Shown here piece by piece: positions 1 to 6,459 of a DNA stretch of 6,881 nucleotides. Position numbers and translations under genes: made by a program. The stretch is taken from NCBI GenBank assembly GCA_030040295.1, contig JASHTZ010000190.1, positions 1-6,881 on the forward strand, given 5' to 3'. Origin of the DNA: Terriglobia bacterium (GTDB lineage: Bacteria; Acidobacteriota; Terriglobia; UBA7540). Below the pieces are notes generated by a model that was not told where the DNA came from, ran no database searches, and worked only from the letters and a program-made list of their open reading frames with translations. Positions within the stretch are counted from its first letter, which is position 1. Each line of letters opens with the position of its first letter.

Positions 1-899
1 CCGCCCACGGTCAGCACGGCGCAATGAATGTTCTTGAGGTGTGGCGCGAGATTGCGCGTCTTCCAGTAGTCGTCGTAGGTGTCGTGGTTCATCTGGTCGG
101 TCCAGAGAAAATTCTGATTGTGCAAGTAGCTCGTGTTGGAATTGGAGAGCGGTCCCATTTTCAGATAGAACTCGTAGGCATTCTGCGTGCCGAAATCAAA
201 TGGGACGCCGGCGGTTGGAGGCGTAGGATTTTCCTGGGGCTTGAACCCCACATAAAAACCGAAATTCGCGTCCAGCATAAATGCTCCGCCGTGATACGAA
301 TCGTCACCCATGAAAAGGTTTGTCATCGGAGCCTGCGGCGAGGCGGCTTTGATGGCCGGATGGGAATCGATGATGCTTGCCGAAGTGTAGAACCCCGGAT
401 AGGAGATTCCCCAGATTCCCACCTTGCCGTTGTTGTTGGGAATGTTGTGCAAGAGCCACTCGACGGTGTCGTACATGTCGGAGCTCTCGTCTACGTCTTG
501 CTTGCCATGCTTTTCGTCAATGTGGGGGCGCATTTCAACGAATGTGCCCTCCGACATGTAGCGGCCGCGCACATCCTGATAAACGAAAATGTATCCGGAG
601 CGCGCGAAGGCCTCCGACGGCCCGAGCGTGGGGCGATAATGGTCCTCGCCGTAGGGCGCCACGCTGTAAGGCGTGCGGTCAATCATGAAGGGATATGAAA
701 CGGAATTGTCCTTGGGCACGTAAACCGCGGTGAACAGGTGCACACCGTCGCGCATGGGGATGCGGAACTCATACTTGGTGTAATGCTCGCGGATGTTGAA
801 TTCTTCCGGGGGCCTCGCCTCGGGCCTCCCTTGAGGCCAGGCCTGGCGCAATATACCGGTGAGCGAAATTATAAGAAGTAGTGCGATTCGTGAACGCAT
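1..899 (-). CDS. CocE/NonD-family hydrolase, exported, N-terminal part only
   Basis: Reading the minus strand from the ATG at 899-897 gives 299 codons with no stop, and the frame runs off the left edge, so the C-terminal part is missing. Residues about 5-16 (IALLLIISLTGI) are hydrophobic after two arginines, which looks like a signal peptide, so the enzyme is probably exported. The mature start contains YEFRIPMRDGVHLFTAVYVP, typical of the X-Pro dipeptidyl-peptidase/cocaine esterase alpha/beta-hydrolase fold, followed by YIFVYQDVRGRYMSEG and WGISYPGF. Ser166 in GISYPG fits the family GxSYxG nucleophile. The Asp and His of the triad should lie beyond the window. The family cleaves esters, amides or acyl-peptide bonds; the substrate here is unknown. 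The start is supported by GGAGGG at 911-906, six bases ahead of the ATG. The gene is divergent from the sugar cassette, and nothing in the sequence links the two functionally. Confidence 0.9.
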   Translation of the reverse strand, partial: MRSRIALLLIISLTGILRQAWPQGRPEARPPEEFNIREHYTKYEFRIPMRDGVHLFTAVYVPKDNSVSYPFMIDRTPYSVAPYGEDHYRPTLGPSEAFARSGYIFVYQDVRGRYMSEGTFVEMRPHIDEKHGKQDVDESSDMYDTVEWLLHNIPNNNGKVGIWGISYPGFYTSASIIDSHPAIKAASPQAPMTNLFMGDDSYHGGAFMLDANFGFYVGFKPQENPTPPTAGVPFDFGTQNAYEFYLKMGPLSNSNTSYLHNQNFLWTDQMNHDTYDDYWKTRNLAPHLKNIHCAVLTVG

Positions 900-958
900 C
901 CAAGGCCCTCCATCCGGGGGTTTGCCCCGTCGCGCGAGTCTGCTGAATCGCCGGCTAC

Positions 959-986
959 TTTATCTGAGGGAGGCTTGGTAAAGCAA
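959..986 (-). promoter_or_regulatory. Weak candidate promoter for the hydrolase gene
   Basis: On the minus strand, TTGCTT (986-981) and GATAAA (964-959) are separated by 16 bases. They match the sigma-70 consensus at three of six and four of six positions. RNA would start near 952, giving a leader of about 53 bases that keeps the GGAGGG ribosome binding site. The call rests on hexamer similarity and position only. Confidence 0.2.
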
Positions 987-1003
987 ATGGCGAGGGGTCC
1001 GAC

Positions 1004-1054
1004 CTGTAGCGGCAGTCTGCCAGCGTCGACGGCGGTCATAGACCGCCGCTACAG
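1004..1054. repeat. Nested palindromic (REP-like) element
   Basis: CTGTAGCGGC at 1004-1013 is exactly complementary to GCCGCTACAG at 1045-1054. Each arm is itself palindromic. The left arm contains GGCAG-T-CTGCC (1011-1021). The right arm contains GGCGGTC-ATA-GACCGCC (1031-1047), a perfect seven-bp stem with a three-base loop. The layout, two small hairpins inside an outer inverted repeat in an intergenic gap, is that of REP/BIME-type dispersed elements. Only one copy lies in the window, so its repeat status in the genome is inferred from architecture. There is no U-tract, so it is not a standard intrinsic terminator. Confidence 0.6.
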
Positions 1055-1106
1055 CGGAGCTACTCCGTGGAACTGCAAGTCAGTTTGGAGAAGCCTATGA
1101 TACTTC

Positions 1107-1136
1107 GCGACAAATCTCCGCGGTGTGTGATATCTT
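1107..1136 (+). promoter_or_regulatory. Candidate extended -10 promoter for the MFS gene
   Basis: GCGACA (1107-1112) and TATCTT (1131-1136) each match the sigma-70 hexamers at four of six positions, with an 18-base spacer. TGA directly before TATCTT supplies the TGn of an extended -10 element. RNA would start near 1143, about 50 bases ahead of the ATG at 1195. The call rests on motif similarity only. Confidence 0.3.
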
Positions 1137-1194
1137 TCCCCGACTTTTTCGTGTCGCCTCGGCAATCAATAAATTAGGCGCCGGCCGCTAACCT

Positions 1195-2466
1195 ATGGCT
1201 TCCAAGCGCATCCGCTGGTGGATCGTCTGGACGTTGTTTGGCTCCACGGTGGTGAATTACATCGACCGACAGACGTTCTCCGTGCTCGCCCCGGTGATTT
1301 CGCACGAGCTGCACTTCAGCCACACGGACCTTTCGCACATCATTTCTGCATTCCAATTTTCATATGCGGGAATGTGGCTGATCGGAGGCGTGATGCTTGA
1401 CGTTGTGGGCACGCGGCTGGGGCTTTCGCTCGCGGTGATCTGGTGGTCAGCCATCAGCATGCTTACCGGCCTGGCAAGCACCGTTTCATCCTTCGGCGCA
1501 TTTCGATTCCTTCTGGGAATCGGCGAAGGCTGCAATTGGCCGGGAGCCAGCAAGACCGTCGCCGAGTGGTTCCCAGCCCGGGAGCGGGGCGTGGCGGTTG
1601 CCATTTTCGACAGCGGCTCAAGTGTGGGTGGCGCGCTGGCTGCGATCATCGTCCCCTGGATCGCGATCGCGTTCGGGTGGCGCTATGCCTTTGTACAATC
1701 CGGGATTTTGGGAATCATCTGGCTGGTAGCTTGGTTGACCGTTTATCATCCGTTGGACCGCCATCCGCGCGTGAGCACCGAGGAACGCGCGCTGATCGCC
1801 GCAGGACGCGATACTGCGCCGGAATCCTCGCAAAAAGGCCTGCGCCGATGGCTGGATTTGCTCAAGCAGCCGAACACCTGGGGAATTGTTCTCGGCCGCT
1901 CGCTCACCGACCCCATCTGGTGGTTCTACGTCTTCTGACTCCCGCAATATCTGAGCGACGCGCGGGGGTTCAGCCTGAAGCAGATTGCCGCCTTTGCCTG
2001 GATTCCCTTCGTAGCGGCAGACATTGGCAATTTTACCGGCGGCCTGGCTTCCGGATTCCTCATCCGTCAAGGCATGCCCGTCGTTCGCGCACGCAAGTGG
2101 GTGTGCGTCGCGAGTTCGCTGCCGATTCTTGCGGGAATTCCCGCGGCAACCACACATAATCCCTACTTCGCCGTCATCCTGATCAGCATCGCCGTTTGGG
2201 GATACGCGAGTTGGTCAACCATGGGCCTCACCTTCCCTTCCGACCTCTTCCCGCAGGATGTCGTGGCCACCGTGACCGGCGTCAGCGGTCTGGGAGCGGG
2301 TCTGGCCGGTGCCGCTTATACGCTACTGGTGGGATGGCTTGTGGATAAATTCTCGTATTTTCCTGCATTCTTTCTGGCGGGAACCGTGCCGCTGCTGGCC
2401 ACCGTCTGTGTGCTTGCGATCATCCGCGCTCCACAGCACGCACGTGTAGAGCAAGCAGTTCGTTGA
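1195..2466 (+). pseudogene. ExuT-like MFS transporter interrupted by an in-frame TGA
   Basis: A single reading frame spans 423 residue positions plus the stop at 2464-2466 and is broken only by TGA at 1936-1938 (codon 248). The first piece (247 residues) covers membrane segments 1-6. Its family features are NYIDRQTFSVLAP (Asp24-Arg25), NWPGASKTVAEWFP (from Asn114) with ARERG, and FDSGSSVGGALAAIIVPWIA. These resemble the anion:cation symporter family that includes E. coli ExuT, a hexuronate:proton importer. After the TGA the same frame continues with LPQYLSDARGFSLKQIAAFAWIP, matching the start of ExuT's C-terminal half, to a normal end at IIRAPQHARVEQAVR. Family members as I recall them have Trp at the stop position (FW-LP), so one TGG-to-TGA change explains it. 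An upstream in-frame TAA at 1189-1191 makes ATG 1195 the first ATG available. The C-terminal half could restart at ATG 2074, but half a transporter is unlikely to work. A sequencing error or a real recent nonsense mutation would look the same here. Confidence 0.85.
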
Positions 2467-2490
2467 CTGAGTCGCGTTACCGAATATAAT
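2463..2490 (+). promoter_or_regulatory. Near-consensus sigma-70-type promoter ahead of the SDR gene
   Basis: TTGACT (2463-2468, five of six) and TATAAT (2485-2490, six of six) are spaced by 16 bases. The -35 element overlaps the stop codon of the broken MFS gene. RNA would start about seven bases after the -10, near 2497, while the SDR ATG is at 2499. There is no Shine-Dalgarno sequence between the -10 and the ATG. Both facts point to a leaderless or almost leaderless message. This promoter would express the SDR and the genes after it independently of the broken upstream gene. Confidence 0.6.
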
Positions 2491-2498
2491 GCCTGTGC

Positions 2499-3518
2499 AT
2501 GAGCGAAGCCACCTCAGCCAAGTCCTCTGCAAACACTGACCGGCGATTTCTCGTCACCGGTGCCACGGGATTTATCGGCGCATGGATCGTCAAGCAGCTT
2601 GTGGAGCGTGGCGACCGGCCCTGGATATTCGATATCGACACGAATTCCTCGCGCCTGGCGGCGCTGCTGACGCCGGAACAGATGGCGTCCGTTCAAGTCA
2701 TTCAAGGCGACATCACGCAGCTCAAGGATGTTGAACGCGCCGTGGCGGATCACGGCATCACCCATGTGTTTCACTTGGCGGGAATCCAGGTTCCCTTTTG
2801 CGCTGCCGATCCTTTGCGCGGCGCGATGATCAACGTGGTGGGAACTTTGAATGTGTTCGAAGCCGCCCGGCGCCGCCGCGACTTGGTTCGGAGCATCGTG
2901 TACGCCAGCTCCGCTGCCGTCTTCGGCCCGGAAGAAGTTTACGGTGGTGGCACCGTGCCGGAAGGCGCTCCGCTCCTCCCGGGGACGCATTACGGGGTTT
3001 TCAAACAATGTAACGAGGGTAATGCCCGCGTTTATTATCAGGATAATGGACTTTCGAGCGTAGGACTCCGTCCCGGGGCGGTCTACGGTGTGGGCCGTGA
3101 CCGCGGGATGACCTCTGGCCCCACCAAGGCCATCAAGGCCACGGTGGTTGGCCGGCCTTATACGATTCGCTTTGCGGGAGGGGTAGACCTGCAATACGTT
3201 CGCGATACCGCGCGCATTTTTCTGCGCTGCGCGGAAGCCGGCCTGAGCGGCGCCAAGGTTTACACGCTGCGTGGCGACGTGATGCAGGTGCGCGACTTCC
3301 TGAATTGCCTTGGAGAAATTTTGCCCGCCTCGCGGGCGCTGGCGAAGGCGGAGGGCAATGCGCTGCCTGTCTCGTACGATTTTGATGATAGCGCCCTGCA
3401 GCACGATCTACCCGGAGTGCCTCGAACGCCGCTGGCGGAGGGAATTCGCGAAACCGCGGCCATCTTTGAGCGCCTCCAACGGGCGGGCGCGCTGGATACC
3501 ACGGATTTGGATACCTAA
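2499..3518 (+). CDS. Extended SDR: NAD(P)-dependent sugar epimerase/dehydrogenase family
   Basis: The gene encodes 339 residues. The Rossmann dinucleotide motif is VTGATGFIG (Gly21-Gly27), and the second strand ends in IFDID, an acidic position often linked to NAD preference. HLAGIQVP is the usual fourth-strand motif, YASSAAVFG (135-143) carries the catalytic Ser region, and HYGVFK gives Tyr165 and Lys169 of the YxxxK pair. A C-terminal substrate part follows (RPGAVYGVGRDRG, then DLQYVRDTARIF). All residues needed for an active SDR are present. Family members epimerise, dehydrate or oxidise sugars or NDP-sugars. Lying among sugar carriers and a sugar-acid dehydratase, it more likely acts on a free sugar or sugar acid in the cytoplasm, which is inference. 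It is longer than classical uronate dehydrogenase (about 265 residues), so that identity is not assumed. No Shine-Dalgarno sequence precedes the ATG, consistent with the promoter immediately upstream. The FucP-like gene begins 24 bases after its stop. Confidence 0.88.
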   Translation: MSEATSAKSSANTDRRFLVTGATGFIGAWIVKQLVERGDRPWIFDIDTNSSRLAALLTPEQMASVQVIQGDITQLKDVERAVADHGITHVFHLAGIQVPFCAADPLRGAMINVVGTLNVFEAARRRRDLVRSIVYASSAAVFGPEEVYGGGTVPEGAPLLPGTHYGVFKQCNEGNARVYYQDNGLSSVGLRPGAVYGVGRDRGMTSGPTKAIKATVVGRPYTIRFAGGVDLQYVRDTARIFLRCAEAGLSGAKVYTLRGDVMQVRDFLNCLGEILPASRALAKAEGNALPVSYDFDDSALQHDLPGVPRTPLAEGIRETAAIFERLQRAGALDTTDLDT

Positions 3519-3523
3519 CAGGT

Positions 3524-3529
3524 TATAAT
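3524..3529 (+). promoter_or_regulatory. Perfect -10 hexamer ahead of the FucP-like gene
   Basis: TATAAT occurs 13 bases before the ATG at 3543, in the 24-base gap between genes. No good -35 element lies 16-18 bases upstream, and it is not a TGn extended -10. If it is used, RNA would start near 3536, after the GGAG ribosome binding site (3531-3534), giving a very short leader. It may be chance; readthrough from the SDR promoter is the simpler model. Confidence 0.25.
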
Positions 3530-3542
3530 CGGAGCTGCCGGA

Positions 3543-4853
3543 ATGCCGAAGCATAACGACCCTGAACAAAATCCGCCGCTCTTTGCCCCTGGGAACTTGG
3601 CGCCGTTTTTCCTGGTCACCGCCCTCTTTTTGTTTTGGGGCATTCCGAACAACTTGAATGACATTCTCATCAAGCAGTTCATGAAGTCATTCGAGCTGAC
3701 GCGCGTCAAGGCGGGCCTGATTCAGTTCGCCTTTTACATCGGATATTTTCTGGTGGCTGTTCCCGCGGCTTTGGTCATGAAGAAATATGGCTACAAGGCT
3801 GGATTAGTGATTGGTCTATTTCTGTACAGTGCCGGGGCATTTTTATTCTGGCCGGCGGCGGTGGTGGGCAAGTATGGATTCTTTCTCTTCGCATTGTTTG
3901 TCATCGCCAGCGGGGCGTCGTTCCTTGAAACCGGCTCCAATTCGTTCATCGCACTTCTGGGCGACCCGCGGACTTCCGAGCGCAGGCTCAATTTCTCCCA
4001 AGCATTTAATCCCGTAGGTGCGGTCACGGGCGTTCTGGTGGGAACCATCTTCATTTTTTCCGGCGTCGAATTGAATAAGAACCAAATTGCGGCGTACAAG
4101 GCCGCGGGAACTTATGAAGCCTACCTGCGCGGCGAAACGCTTCGCGTGGTCACTCCCTATCTCGTCCTTGGCACTGTGATCTTCGTTTGGGCGCTGATCA
4201 TTTTGATGACCAAGTTTCCCAAGGTCGCCGAAGAAGCCGAGCCTGATGATGCCCGCTCGCACGGCCGCGCCGGCGAACTCCTCCGCCATCCCCACTTTGT
4301 CAAAGGTGTCGTCGCCCAGTTTCTCTATGTGGGAGCTCAGGTCGGAACCTGGAGTTACTTCATCCAATACATTCAGGATTACACGCACCAACCGGAAAAG
4401 GTTGCGGGTTATTTTCTCACCGGCACGCTCGTCGCCTTCGGAGTCGGCCGATTCACGGCCACCTACCTGATGAAATTCATCGCGCCGACGCGCCTTATGG
4501 GAGTCTTTGGCATCATCAATACGCTGTTGGTGGCGCTGGGAGTCTTGTTCCCCGGCTGGGTCGGCGTGGGGGCTGTGTTCCTCACCAGCTTCTTCATGTC
4601 GCTCATGTTCCCCACGATCTTTGCGCTGGGCATCAAGGAGCTGGGCCCGAACACCAAGCTGGGTGGTTCGATCATCATCATGTCGATCATTGGAGGGGGC
4701 TGCGGTCCGCTCGCGATGGGGTTGATTTTTAAGTGGACCCACAGCATGGCGTGGGCCATGCTGGTACCGATGCTCTGCTACGTCTTCATAGCTTACTACG
4801 CGTTCTACGGGTCGCGCGTGCGCGCCTCGGAATTGGAAGCCGTCCGCGCGTAG
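3543..4853 (+). CDS. FucP-family sugar:proton symporter (MFS)
   Basis: The 436 residues are close in length to E. coli FucP (438), the L-fucose:proton symporter of the inner membrane. Shared landmarks are FWGIPNNLNDILIKQF (residues 31-46, with Asp40 aligned to the FucP proton/substrate Asp46), GLIQFAFYIGYFLVAVPAAL, MKKYGYKAGLVIGLFLYSAGAFLFWPAA and FLETGSNSF (Glu129 aligned to FucP Glu135). Both key acidic residues are therefore kept. A charged middle loop around residues 220-240 (KVAEEAEPDDARSHGRAGE) separates two six-helix halves, the second including QFLYVGAQVGTWSYFIQY. The family imports L-fucose, and in other members glucose, galactose or related sugars. Family usage reads ETAANPF where this protein has ETGSNSF, so the substrate may differ. 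GGAG at 3531-3534, eight bases before the ATG, supports the start. It sits 18 bases ahead of the dehydratase and is probably the working importer of the cassette. Confidence 0.9.
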   Translation: MPKHNDPEQNPPLFAPGNLAPFFLVTALFLFWGIPNNLNDILIKQFMKSFELTRVKAGLIQFAFYIGYFLVAVPAALVMKKYGYKAGLVIGLFLYSAGAFLFWPAAVVGKYGFFLFALFVIASGASFLETGSNSFIALLGDPRTSERRLNFSQAFNPVGAVTGVLVGTIFIFSGVELNKNQIAAYKAAGTYEAYLRGETLRVVTPYLVLGTVIFVWALIILMTKFPKVAEEAEPDDARSHGRAGELLRHPHFVKGVVAQFLYVGAQVGTWSYFIQYIQDYTHQPEKVAGYFLTGTLVAFGVGRFTATYLMKFIAPTRLMGVFGIINTLLVALGVLFPGWVGVGAVFLTSFFMSLMFPTIFALGIKELGPNTKLGGSIIIMSIIGGGCGPLAMGLIFKWTHSMAWAMLVPMLCYVFIAYYAFYGSRVRASELEAVRA

Positions 4854-4871
4854 TGGATCGTCAGGAATCAT

Positions 4872-6437
4872 ATGCAACCACTGGAGCTCGAAGAAGTCGC
4901 AATCGTGATCCGCCTTGAGAAAGACAACGTGGCCGTGGTCACGGCGGATTTTGTCGAAAAAGGCACGCCGCTGAAGCACGAGGGCCGGATCCTGACCATT
5001 TCCGGCCGCACTCTGCGCGGGCAGAGTTTCGCGATAAAACCCATCAAACGCGGCGAGCCTTACATTACCCTGGGCGATCCCATCGGACTCGCTTCGCGCG
5101 CGGTGCGGCCCGGCGAACCCATCGACTCCACCAATCTCCACTCCCGGCTTCCGCGCCTGACTCCTCGCTACAAGGACAACCCGCGGCGGGCAGCGATTGA
5201 TCCCGCGCTTTCATCGCTTAACTTTGATGGTTACGTTCGCCCGGACGGTGAGGTGGGAATTCGCAACCTCGTCGGCATCGTAACCTCGGGAATGTGTTCC
5301 TCGACGGAGGTCCGGGAAATCGCCTGGCGCGCTCAACATGAAATTTACTCTCGCGAAAAATTCCCCAACGTGGATGGCGTTGTGCCCATCATCCACGAAT
5401 CGGGATGCGGAATGCCCGACGGCGAAGCGGTCACGATTTTGAATCAGTTGCTGGCCAACACGTTGCGCCATCCCAACCTGGGAGCGGCGGTCTACATTGA
5501 CCTGGGGTGCGGCAAGACTTGCGTGGAATGCTCAGTGCCTTTCTTTCAGAATTCCGTCCCTGACTACAACCGCCGCGTAGTGAACCTGACCGTTCAACAG
5601 TTGGGCGGAAGCGAAAAGACCGTTGAGCGCGGGCTGGAAGTGACGGAGAAGCTTTTGCATTTCGCTAATCAATCAAAGCGCCAGCCGGTTCCGATATCCA
5701 AACTGATTGTGGGCACAGAGTGCGGCGGTTCGGACCGGTGGTCAGGCGTTACGGCCAATCCTGCCGTCGGCGTCGCCGCGGACATGTTTGTGAAGGCAGG
5801 CGCGGCGGTTTTCCTTCCGGAAATTCCCGAGCTCCAGGGCGCAGCCATGCTCGACCTTGTGCAGCGCGCACGCACGAAAAAAGTAGGACACAAGCTAATG
5901 ACTGCGCTCAAGCGCTACGAGGCTTACGTTCGCAAGTTTGGTGACTACTTCAGCGAAAACCCCTCGCCCGGGAATATCAAGGGCGGGCTGTATAATATTT
6001 ATCTCAAATCCACCGGCGTGAAGGCCAAGGGCGGAACGTCCGTCGTCGAGGACTTGATTGAATACGGCGAGTGGCTTGGCGACCGCAAGGGCCTCTTTGT
6101 TCTTTACACGCCGGGCTACGACCACATTTGCACGCCCGCGCTGTTCCTGAGCGGCGCGCAGGTGGCGCTGTTCACTACGGGACGCGGAACGGGCATCGGC
6201 TGCGCCCTCGGCCCCGTGATGAAAATCGGTTCGAACCCCCACCTTGCCCGCACTTACGCCGATCTCGACATCAATGCCGGAACCGTTCTCGAGCGGACCG
6301 AAACGCTTGAAGAAGTCGGGCGGCGAATTTTTCAGGAAACCCTCGACGTTGCCTCCGGGCGCAAACTGACTCGCGCCGAACAAATCGGCTTTCACCACGA
6401 ATTCAAGATTTGGGAATCACTGTGGCCGGCGCTGTAG
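4872..6437 (+). CDS. UxaA-family sugar-acid dehydratase (altronate/galactarate type)
   Basis: The 521 residues have two parts, as in E. coli UxaA (495). An SAF domain spans about residues 13-90 (DNVAVVTADF, LGDPIGLASRAV), then the UxaA catalytic domain starts at GYVRPDGEVGIRN (120-132). Conserved cysteines are visible in TSGMCSS (Cys142), ESGCGMP (Cys179), DLGCG (Cys213) and GTECGGSD (Cys284), followed by SGVTANPAVG, ENPSPGN, KGGTSVVEDLIEYGE and FTTGRGTGIG. Family enzymes remove water from aldonic or aldaric acids to give 2-keto-3-deoxy acids, using a divalent metal, usually iron. It departs from E. coli UxaA as I recall it: GHKF is GQSF (residue 51), the HVHAHN histidines are replaced by IDSTNLH (84-90), and GLGCENN is LGCGKTCVEC with extra Cys217 and Cys220. 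Altronate is therefore not certain as substrate. AGGA at 4863-4866, five bases before the ATG, supports the start. This is the last gene of the plus-strand block. Confidence 0.9.
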   Translation: MQPLELEEVAIVIRLEKDNVAVVTADFVEKGTPLKHEGRILTISGRTLRGQSFAIKPIKRGEPYITLGDPIGLASRAVRPGEPIDSTNLHSRLPRLTPRYKDNPRRAAIDPALSSLNFDGYVRPDGEVGIRNLVGIVTSGMCSSTEVREIAWRAQHEIYSREKFPNVDGVVPIIHESGCGMPDGEAVTILNQLLANTLRHPNLGAAVYIDLGCGKTCVECSVPFFQNSVPDYNRRVVNLTVQQLGGSEKTVERGLEVTEKLLHFANQSKRQPVPISKLIVGTECGGSDRWSGVTANPAVGVAADMFVKAGAAVFLPEIPELQGAAMLDLVQRARTKKVGHKLMTALKRYEAYVRKFGDYFSENPSPGNIKGGLYNIYLKSTGVKAKGGTSVVEDLIEYGEWLGDRKGLFVLYTPGYDHICTPALFLSGAQVALFTTGRGTGIGCALGPVMKIGSNPHLARTYADLDINAGTVLERTETLEEVGRRIFQETLDVASGRKLTRAEQIGFHHEFKIWESLWPAL

Positions 6438-6459
6438 TGCTCAAGCACTTGTCCAGGGG

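Larger units (their letters stand above)
900..1194. other. Divergent intergenic region
   Basis: These 295 bases separate the hydrolase (minus) from the MFS gene (plus). No credible gene was found here. The region contains the hydrolase ribosome binding site (906-911), a small GC hairpin in the hydrolase leader (C915-G919 pairing with C925-G929, five-base loop), a nested palindromic element at 1004-1054 followed by a five-bp hairpin (CGGAG/CTCCG, 1055-1067), and weak promoter candidates facing each way. The MFS start has no clear Shine-Dalgarno sequence ahead of it. Confidence 0.7.

Noticed and set aside
24..698. A 224-codon plus-strand open frame near the left edge.
   Set aside because: It is antisense to the CocE/NonD hydrolase, which has a signal peptide, a ribosome binding site and the GxSYxG motif; the plus-strand product shows no known motif.
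1936..1970. Selenocysteine at the TGA: bases 1937-1945 can pair with 1962-1970, a stem starting right at the stop codon as in bacterial SECIS elements.
   Set aside because: The expected residue at this position is Trp, not Cys or Sec, the protein is a transporter with no redox role, the 16-base loop shows no recognisable SECIS apex, and no selenocysteine machinery is visible.
2074..2466. Independent 130-residue membrane protein starting at ATG 2074.
   Set aside because: It is in frame with the interrupted transporter and is plainly its C-terminal remainder. The family-like sequence already begins directly after the TGA, well before this ATG.
2514..3404. A 296-codon open frame on the minus strand.
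   Set aside because: It is the antisense shadow of the SDR gene, whose Rossmann and YxxxK motifs are intact; the minus-strand product has no recognisable domain.
3843..5141. A 432-codon open frame on the minus strand.
   Set aside because: It lies opposite the FucP-like and UxaA-like genes, its translation is rich in His, Asp and Arg with no family motif, and both plus-strand genes are clearly real.
5508..5531. Radical-SAM enzyme, suggested by the C-x3-C-x2-C spacing.
   Set aside because: The surrounding sequence is clearly a UxaA-family dehydratase with an SAF domain; no other radical-SAM feature is present.
6436..6449. Hairpin AGTGC-TCAA-GCACT in the gap between the convergent dehydratase and methyltransferase genes, a possible two-way terminator.
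   Set aside because: The stem is only five bp, starts inside the stop codon of the dehydratase, and has no T-rich tract on either side, so an intrinsic terminator cannot be supported.
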